Positions 58,389 to 64,000 of a stretch of 64,000 bases of DNA are shown piece after piece (the first letter of the stretch is position 1; every line of letters begins with the position of its first letter). The notes beneath the pieces were generated by a model. It had not been told where the DNA came from and did no database searches. It saw only the letters and a list, made by a program, of their open reading frames with translations. The translations under genes and the position numbers were made by a program. The stretch covers positions 2,243,001 through 2,307,000 of the forward strand of contig NZ_CP012401.1 of assembly GCF_001305595.1 (NCBI RefSeq), given 5' to 3'. This stretch comes from Azospirillum thiophilum (GTDB lineage: Bacteria; Pseudomonadota; Alphaproteobacteria; Azospirillales; Azospirillaceae).

Positions 58389-59939
58389 TCAGGCCTTGGG
58401 TTCTTCGACGTAACGCGGGAAGACGCCCTGCGGCGACGGCAGCGGCGTGCCGGCGGCCAGCGCGCCCGACGGCCCGAAGCTGCCGAAGCCACGCGCGTCC
58501 GGCCCCAGCGCCAGCAAATCGAGGATGCGGGCAGAGGCGTCCGGCATCACCGGCTGGGTCAGGATGGCGAGATGGCGGATCGTCTCGGCCAGCACATAGA
58601 GCACGGTCGCCATGCGCGCCGGGTCGGTCTTCTTCAGCGCCCACGGGGCCTGTTCGTCGACATAGCGGTTGGCGTCGCCGACCACCGCCCAGATGGCGTC
58701 GAGCGCCTTGTGGAAGGCCTGCGCCTTGATCTCCGCCCGCACGATGTCGAGCATGCCGTAGGCGGCGCCGAGCAGCGCGTTATCCGCCTCGGTGAAGGCG
58801 CCCGGCACCGGCACGGCGGCACCGCAGTTCTTGCCGATCATCGACAGCACGCGCTGCACGAGGTTGCCGTAATCGTTGGCGAGGTTGCCGTTGATCCGGT
58901 TGACCATCTGCTTGTGCGAGAAGTCGCCGTCATTGCCGAACGGCACCTCGCGCAGCAGGAAATAGCGCGTCTGGTCGAGGCCGTAGGTGTCGACCAGCGT
59001 TTCCGGCGCGATGACGTTGCCGAGCGACTTCGACATCTTCTGGCCTTCGATCGTCCACCAGCCATGGGCGAAGACGCGGCGCGGCGGCTCCAGCCCGGCG
59101 GCCATCAGGAAGGCCGGCCAATAGACGGCGTGGAAGCGCAGGATGTCCTTGCCGACCATGTGCAGGTCGGCCGGCCAATACTTGGCATACTCGCCGGTCG
59201 TGTCGGGATAGCCGACGGCGGTGATGTAGTTGGCGAGCGCGTCGAGCCAGACATACATGATGTGGGCGTCGTCGCCCGGCACCGGGATGCCCCACTTGAA
59301 GGTGGTGCGGCTGACCGACAGATCCTTCAGCCCCGACTTGACGAAGGCCATCACCTCGTTGCGCTTGCCGGCCGGGGCGATGAAATCCGGGTTCGCCTCA
59401 TAGAACGCGATCAGCCGGTCCTGCCAGGCCGAGAGCTTGAAGAAGTAGGACGGCTCCTCCACCCACTCGCATTCGGCGCCGGTCGGGGCGATCTTCTTGC
59501 CGGCCGGGCTGGTGGTCAGCTCGTCCTCGCCGTAGAAGGCCTCGTCGCGGACCGAATACCAGCCGGCATAGGAACCGAGATAGATCTCGCCCTTGTCCTT
59601 CAGCACCGTCCACAGCGCCTGCACCGACGCGACATGGCGCGGCTCGGTGGTGCGGATGAAGTCGTCGTTGGAATAATTCATCAGCGACACGAGATCGCGG
59701 AAGTTCTGCGACACCCGGTCGGTGAAATCCTGCGGCGGGATGCCGGCCTTCTCCGCCGACTTCTCCACCTTCTGGCCATGCTCGTCGGTGCCGGTCAGGA
59801 ACTTCACGTCATAGCCGTCGAGCCGCATGAACCGGGCGAGGACGTCGCAGGCAAGCGTCGTGTAGGCGTGGCCGATGTGCGGCACGTCGTTCACGTAATA
59901 GATCGGCGTCGTCAGGTAGAAGGTCTTCGGCCCGGCCAT
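58389..59939 (-). CDS. metG: Methionyl-tRNA synthetase
   Basis: A 516-residue class I synthetase. The HIGH motif is in YYVNDVPHIGHAYTTLACDV and KMSKS in GQKMSKSLGNVIAPETLVD. The anticodon domain includes RINGNLANDYGNLVQRVLSM. The length and the absence of a four-cysteine knuckle place it in the short MetG type without the C-terminal tRNA-binding extension. The ATG at 59939 (MAGPKTFYLTT) was preferred to 59963. It lies between holB and tatD on the same strand. Confidence 0.97.
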   Translation of the reverse strand: MAGPKTFYLTTPIYYVNDVPHIGHAYTTLACDVLARFMRLDGYDVKFLTGTDEHGQKVEKSAEKAGIPPQDFTDRVSQNFRDLVSLMNYSNDDFIRTTEPRHVASVQALWTVLKDKGEIYLGSYAGWYSVRDEAFYGEDELTTSPAGKKIAPTGAECEWVEEPSYFFKLSAWQDRLIAFYEANPDFIAPAGKRNEVMAFVKSGLKDLSVSRTTFKWGIPVPGDDAHIMYVWLDALANYITAVGYPDTTGEYAKYWPADLHMVGKDILRFHAVYWPAFLMAAGLEPPRRVFAHGWWTIEGQKMSKSLGNVIAPETLVDTYGLDQTRYFLLREVPFGNDGDFSHKQMVNRINGNLANDYGNLVQRVLSMIGKNCGAAVPVPGAFTEADNALLGAAYGMLDIVRAEIKAQAFHKALDAIWAVVGDANRYVDEQAPWALKKTDPARMATVLYVLAETIRHLAILTQPVMPDASARILDLLALGPDARGFGSFGPSGALAAGTPLPSPQGVFPRYVEEPKA

Positions 59940-59987
59940 TTGCGGCACTTTCTTTCCAATCAAGGTTACCCGGCAGGTGGACCGACG

Positions 59988-61106
59988 CTAGGCGGCGGCC
60001 GTTTCCAGCGCCGCCAGGGCGTTCAGGAGCACCTGCTTGCGATCCAGGTTCGCGGATTCCGCGCGCGCGAAAAGACGCTGAACCTTTTCCCACACCTCCA
60101 CCCAACGTTCAAGACCGCGGGCGTTGGCCAGCCGGGTCATCAGCGCGGCCTCGCCCGCCACCACCTCCGCCGGCCAGGCCCCCCGGGCGAGCGAACGGGC
60201 GAAGCGGGCCAGCCACCAGACCAGCAACTCGGTTGCCGTCTCGTACAGCCCGTCATCCTGCTTGCGGGTCAGCTTGTCGGCGAAGGCGTGGGCGGCGGCG
60301 ATGTCGAGGCGGGGCAGGGCGGAGAGCAGCCCGACCATCTCGCGGTAGAGCGCCAGCCCGCCGGCATCGGCCAGATCGATGGCGCGGCCGACGCTGCCCT
60401 CCGACAGGCGGGAGAGCGCGGCGCGGTCCTCTTCGGCGATGTCGGGGCGGTGCTGCCCCAGCAGCGCGACGACGGCGTCCTCTTCCAGCGGCTTCAGCGT
60501 CAGCTTGCGGCAGCGCGAGCGGATGGTCGGCAGCATGCCGCCCGGATTGTCGCTGACCAGCAGCAGCAGGGCGCCGGGCGGCGGCTCCTCCAGGATCTTC
60601 AGGATGGCGTTCAGGCCGCTCAGGTTCATGCGGTCGGCGCCATCGATCACCGCAACGCGCCAGCCGCCTTCCGAGGAGGTGCGGCGCAGGAAGGGGCCGA
60701 TCTTGCGCACGTCGTCGACGGCGATGTCGCGTTTCAGCCGGTCCTTCTTCTCGTCGCGCTGGCGTTCCACCGTCAGCAGGTCGGCATGGCCGCCCGACGC
60801 GACCCGGCGGAACACCGGATGCTCAGGCGGGATGTGCAGCGACGTCACCGGAGCGGCCCCGCCGAACAGGCTGTCGCCATGCGGTTCCTGCGCCAGGACG
60901 AAGCGGGCGAAGCGGAAGGCCAGCGTCGCCTTGCCGACGCCGGGGGTGCCGCCGATCAGCCAGGCATGCGGCAGCCGGCCGGAATTCCAGGCCTCCAGCA
61001 GCAGCCGTTCGGCCTCGTCATGGCCGGCGAGGTCGGGATTGCGGCGCGGGGCCAGCGTCTCCTCCGCCTCCGGCGCGGCGGCCGCGGTGCCGCGTGCCTT
61101 GCTCAC
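59988..61106 (-). CDS. holB: DNA polymerase III subunit delta'
   Basis: The clamp-loader delta' subunit, 372 residues. After an Ala-rich start, the AAA+ fold shows PHAWLIGGTPGVGKATLAFR (P-loop), RLKRDIAVDDVRKIGPFLRR, VAVIDGADRMNLSGLNAILK and EEPPPGALLLLVSDNPGGML. The helical C-terminal part follows. The GTG at 61106 overlaps the tmk stop (GTGA), which decides the start. tmk-holB-metG-tatD is a widely conserved order. Confidence 0.95.
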   Translation of the reverse strand: MSKARGTAAAAPEAEETLAPRRNPDLAGHDEAERLLLEAWNSGRLPHAWLIGGTPGVGKATLAFRFARFVLAQEPHGDSLFGGAAPVTSLHIPPEHPVFRRVASGGHADLLTVERQRDEKKDRLKRDIAVDDVRKIGPFLRRTSSEGGWRVAVIDGADRMNLSGLNAILKILEEPPPGALLLLVSDNPGGMLPTIRSRCRKLTLKPLEEDAVVALLGQHRPDIAEEDRAALSRLSEGSVGRAIDLADAGGLALYREMVGLLSALPRLDIAAAHAFADKLTRKQDDGLYETATELLVWWLARFARSLARGAWPAEVVAGEAALMTRLANARGLERWVEVWEKVQRLFARAESANLDRKQVLLNALAALETAAA

Positions 61107-61771
61107 GACCGCAGCCCCAGCCGGGCGGACACCGCGTCCCGGATCCGCGCCTGGACGGTGTCGGGATCGGCATCGGCGTCGATCACCGCGCAGCGCTCCG
61201 GCTCGCGGCGGGCGATGTCGAGGAAGCCGTCGCGCAGCCGCTGGTGGAATCCGATGTCCATCCGCTCGTAACGGTCCTCGCCGCCATGGCGCGACGCGGC
61301 GCGGCGCAGTCCCGTCTCGACCTCGATGTCGAGGATCAGCGTCAGGTCGGGGCGGAAGCCACCCAGCGCCGCCCGTTGCAAAGTCTCCACCAGCTCGCGC
61401 CCGAGCCCGAGCCCGTAGCCCTGATAGGCCATGGTGCTGTCGAAGAAGCGGTCGCACAGAACCCAGCGCCCGGCCTCCAGCGCCGGCCAGACGGTGCGCT
61501 CCAGATGGTCGCGGCGGGCGGCGGTGTGCAGCAGCGCCTCGGTCACCGGGCTCCAGCGGCCGGTTTCGCCGGTCACCAGCAGGCCGCGGATTTCCTCGGC
61601 CCCCGGCGACCCGCCCGGCTCGCGCGTCGTCACCAGATCGGCGCCGCGGGCACGCAGGGTCTCGCGCAGGGAGTCGGCCAGCCGGCGCAATTGCGTCGAC
61701 TTGCCCGCACCCTCGCCGCCTTCCAGCGTGATGAAGCGGCCACGGTCCGCAGAGGCCGCGGAGGCGGTCAT
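61103..61771 (-). CDS. tmk: Thymidylate kinase
   Basis: Phosphorylates dTMP to dTDP. The 222-residue protein has the P-loop RFITLEGGEGAGKSTQLRRL, the dTMP site TTREPGGSPGAEEIRGLLV, and the LID/DR motif WVLCDRFFDSTMAYQGYGLG. The end is SARLGLRS. It follows dacA by 11 bp and overlaps holB by four bases. Confidence 0.97.
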   Translation of the reverse strand: MTASAASADRGRFITLEGGEGAGKSTQLRRLADSLRETLRARGADLVTTREPGGSPGAEEIRGLLVTGETGRWSPVTEALLHTAARRDHLERTVWPALEAGRWVLCDRFFDSTMAYQGYGLGLGRELVETLQRAALGGFRPDLTLILDIEVETGLRRAASRHGGEDRYERMDIGFHQRLRDGFLDIARREPERCAVIDADADPDTVQARIRDAVSARLGLRS

Positions 61772-61782
61772 CGTCGTCCCGG

Positions 61783-62970
61783 TCACAGGCTGTTGCCGAA
61801 CACGAGATACTTGGCGGCGGCGAAGGCGCGGCCGAAGATGCCGGCCTTCGGCACGTCCTGGGCGGCCACCACCGGCACCTCCTTGCCCGGGAAGCCGGGG
61901 GCGGAGATCACCAGCTTGCCGACGGTGTCGCCCTTCTTGATCGGCGCGGCCACCGGGGAGTTGCTGATCAGCGACACCTTCATGCCGGGGCGGTCGGTGC
62001 GGGCCATGGTGACGCTCAGATTCTGCGGCACGGTGACCGGAACCGTCTCGCGCTCGCCCAGCCAGACGGGGATCTGCTCGATCGTCTCGCCGCCCTTGTA
62101 GAGCGTGTAGGACGCGAACTCGCGGAAGCCCCATTCCAGCAGCCGGGCCGATTCGTCGGCGCGCGCCTGCATGCTGGGCAGGCCGTTGACCACCAGCAGC
62201 AGCCGGCGCCCCTCGCGCTCGCCCGACGCGGTCAGGCCGTAGCCGCCGGCATCGGTGTGGCCGGTCTTCATGCCGTCGACATCCATGCCGCGGTACAGCA
62301 GCGGGTTGCGGTTGCCCTGGTTGATGCCGTGGTACTTGAACTCCCGGATCGAGTAATACCGGTAATATTCCGGGAATTCCTTGATCAGATGCTCGGCCAG
62401 GAGCGCGAGGTCGCGGGCGGTCATATAGTGGTTGGGGTCGGGCCAGCCGGTGGAGTTGGCGAAGTTGCTGGCCTTCAGCCCCAGCTCCCTGGCCCGGCGG
62501 TTCGCCTGCTCGGCGAAGGCGCTCTCCGAGCCTGACAGCCCCTCGGCCAGCACGATGCAGGCGTCGTTGCCGGACTGGACGATCATGCCCTTGATCAGGT
62601 CGTCGACCTTGATGTTGTTGTGCAGCTCCACGAACATCTTGGAGCCCTGCATGCGCCAGGCGCGTTCGCTGACCGGCAGGGTGCTGTCCAGCGACAGGCG
62701 GCCGCTCTTCAGCGCCTCGAACACCATGTAGCCGGTCATGATCTTGCTCATCGACGAGGGCGCCATGCGCTCGTCGGCGTTCTTCTCGAACAGGACGGTG
62801 TTCGAGGTCAGATCGAGCAGGATCGCCTGCTTGGCGATGGTGTCCAGCGTCGCCGCCCGGGCGTCGGCGGCGCCGGCGGCTATCGTGGCCCCGGCCATCA
62901 TGGCTATCCCGGCCGCGGCGGCGACGGAACGGCCGAAAACGGCGCACAGGCGGACGACAACAGCGTTCAT
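61783..62970 (-). CDS. dacA: D-alanyl-D-alanine carboxypeptidase (PBP5/6 type)
   Basis: A 395-residue periplasmic penicillin-binding protein that trims pentapeptides. A signal peptide (AAAAGIAMMAGATIAAGAAD) precedes the active-site motifs SMSK (in MAPSSMSKIMTG), SGN (in VQSGNDACIVLAEG) and KTG (in GMKTGHTDAGGYGLTASG). The C-terminal PBP5_C-like beta domain and an amphipathic end (IFGRAFAAAKYLVFGNSL) for membrane attachment follow. GGAGG precedes the ATG at 62970. It sits downstream of rlpA, another septal cell-wall enzyme. Confidence 0.96.
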   Translation of the reverse strand: MNAVVVRLCAVFGRSVAAAAGIAMMAGATIAAGAADARAATLDTIAKQAILLDLTSNTVLFEKNADERMAPSSMSKIMTGYMVFEALKSGRLSLDSTLPVSERAWRMQGSKMFVELHNNIKVDDLIKGMIVQSGNDACIVLAEGLSGSESAFAEQANRRARELGLKASNFANSTGWPDPNHYMTARDLALLAEHLIKEFPEYYRYYSIREFKYHGINQGNRNPLLYRGMDVDGMKTGHTDAGGYGLTASGEREGRRLLLVVNGLPSMQARADESARLLEWGFREFASYTLYKGGETIEQIPVWLGERETVPVTVPQNLSVTMARTDRPGMKVSLISNSPVAAPIKKGDTVGKLVISAPGFPGKEVPVVAAQDVPKAGIFGRAFAAAKYLVFGNSL

Positions 62971-63016
62971 GGCAACAATCCTCCAAGGACACTCGGTAAC
63001 AGGCGCTCCGCTATGG

Positions 63017-63072
63017 GCGTCGGGCCATCGGCGCCGGGTCATCGGCGTCGGGCCATTGGCTTCGGGCCATGG
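63017..63072. repeat. Four 14-bp tandem repeats between rlpA and dacA
   Basis: Units of GCGTCGGGCCATCG repeat four times with one to three changes each (63017-63030, 63031-63044, 63045-63058, 63059-63072). The spacing is exactly 14 bp. It lies in the 142-bp gap between rlpA and dacA, about 45-100 bp upstream of dacA. Confidence 0.85.
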
Positions 63073-63112
63073 ACGTCCGGCGGAGCGGTCGGGTGGGACG
63101 GGCTCGCCCGGA

Positions 63113-64000
63113 TCAATCCACCACGATTTTGGCCTCCGTAAGGCCGGCCTGAATGATCTGGTTGAGCAGGGCGTCGGCGCGGTCCACGCTGTCGAGCGGA
63201 CCGACCCGGACGCGTTGAAGGGTCATTCCGGCCGACCGCGTCCGGCTGATGCTGGCGCGTTGGCCGATGGCGGACAGCCGGGCGCGGGCCTTGGCGACAT
63301 TCTCCTCGCTGCCATAGGCGCCGACCTGAACATAGATGGCGTCGTGCCCCTGCACCGGCAATTGCGCCACCACCGGGGCCGGCACGAAGCGGCCCTCCGA
63401 CATGCTGCCGGCCAGGGTCGCGGGCGGCGGCACCGGGGCGCCGACGGTGGGCGGCCGGGCGGTCCCGGTCGAGCCGCCGGGCATCGTCACCGGCCCGGCC
63501 GGGCCGCTGACCTCGATCCGGCCGCGCGGGGCGGCCTTCGGCGGCGGGCCGTCCAGCTCCGCCAGCAGCGGGGCGGGGGTGCCCTGGCGCGCGGCGGCGG
63601 CGATGGCGCGGCTTTCCTCCGCCAGGATCTGCACGCGGACCTTGGCGGTGCCGGGGCCGTCGAAGCCCAGCAGCTGGGCGCCGCGGCGCGACATGTCGAT
63701 GACGCGGCCGTTGGCATAGGGGCCGCGGTCATTGATCCGCACCACGACGGCGCGCCCGTTGTCCAGGTTGGTGACGCGCACCAGGCTCGGCATCGGCAGG
63801 GTCCGATGGGCGGCGGTCAGCTCGTTCTGGTCGTAGATCTCGCCGTTGGCGGTGGTCTTCTCATGGAAGCCGGGGCCGTACCAGGACGCGATGCCGGTCT
63901 CGTCATAGCCGTAATCTTCCTTGGGATAATACCAGACACCGTTGATCTGGTAGGGCTTGCCCACCTTGTAGATGCCGCTGGTCGGCAGGCCGGTGTTGGT
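63113..64000 (-). CDS. rlpA: RlpA septal ring lytic transglycosylase (5' end missing)
   Basis: RlpA cleaves denuded glycan strands at the septum. The frame is open to the window edge; the visible 295 residues include the DPBB domain (GIASWYGPGFHEKTTANGEI, YDQNELTAAHRTLPMPSLVR, VVVRINDRGPYANGRVIDMS), a Pro/Gly-rich linker and a C-terminal SPOR domain (AIYVQVGAYGSEENVAKARA; LQRVRVGPLDSVDRADALLN). The lipoprotein signal lies outside the window. It is the first gene seen of the run leading to dacA and tmk. Confidence 0.95.
   Translation of the reverse strand, partial: TNTGLPTSGIYKVGKPYQINGVWYYPKEDYGYDETGIASWYGPGFHEKTTANGEIYDQNELTAAHRTLPMPSLVRVTNLDNGRAVVVRINDRGPYANGRVIDMSRRGAQLLGFDGPGTAKVRVQILAEESRAIAAAARQGTPAPLLAELDGPPPKAAPRGRIEVSGPAGPVTMPGGSTGTARPPTVGAPVPPPATLAGSMSEGRFVPAPVVAQLPVQGHDAIYVQVGAYGSEENVAKARARLSAIGQRASISRTRSAGMTLQRVRVGPLDSVDRADALLNQIIQAGLTEAKIVVD

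Overview
The window is GC-rich, densely coded DNA from the chromosome of an alphaproteobacterium, most likely an Azospirillum-like member of the Rhodospirillales. This placement is inference. It rests on the flhB-cckA-recA order, on alphaproteobacterial regulators and flagellar proteins (CckA, SciP, FliX, MotE, a DUF6468 protein), on a cysteine-poor DksA, and on two TakP-like TRAP binding proteins. I saw no transposase, phage gene, tRNA, rRNA or CRISPR array. The window begins inside flhB and ends inside rlpA.

Layout. 1-5.1 kb: flhB (5' end missing), the cell-cycle hybrid kinase cckA and recA with an SOS-like box. 5.4-9.6 kb: an unknown protein, a large membrane glucan synthase with a GH17 domain fused to a GT2 domain, a HIT protein and a small acidic protein. 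9.8-18.6 kb: a HEAT-ACT fusion, mfd, sdhE, a guanidine-II (mini-ykkC) riboswitch driving a Gdx/SugE guanidinium exporter, a GcvR-like ACT protein, a Tsi6-like small protein, a secreted unknown and tldD. 18.8-28.3 kb: a DUF3422 protein, a soluble PAS chemoreceptor, a crotonase, a rhomboid protease, mtnP, a probable 24-residue hydrophobic peptide, a TakP-like protein, a divergent maoC/tetR pair around a large operator, and sciP.

28.5-45.6 kb is flagellar. On the minus strand lie flgI-flgJ-flgN, then fliK-flgD, then flgF-flgG-flgA-flgH. On the plus strand lie fliX-dksA and fliL-fliM-DUF6468-motE. Three of these units have sigma-54-like promoters (GG-N10-GC type, one with an imperfect -12). Between them sit a B12-binding radical SAM enzyme, a DUF6494 protein, an ATP-grasp protein and a DUF1289 protein.

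45.8-64 kb: recO-parC, a triple-PAS GGDEF-EAL protein with a degenerate GGDEF site, a cysteine-cluster protein, an opgC operon with two periplasmic SGNH-type proteins, a second TakP-like protein, and the run rlpA, dacA, tmk, holB, metG, tatD, MBL hydrolase, in which tmk-holB and tatD-MBL overlap by four bases.

The strongest non-coding signals are: (1) a family of 120-185 bp palindromic elements that recurs six times, five of them exactly between convergent genes; (2) the guanidine-II riboswitch; (3) a perfect 19-bp inverted repeat operator between maoC and tetR; (4) the sigma-54 promoters. The most novel protein-level candidates are the HEAT-ACT fusion, the orphan Tsi6-like protein, the 24-residue peptide with a strong ribosome binding site, and the opgC/SGNH/degenerate-SGNH operon.
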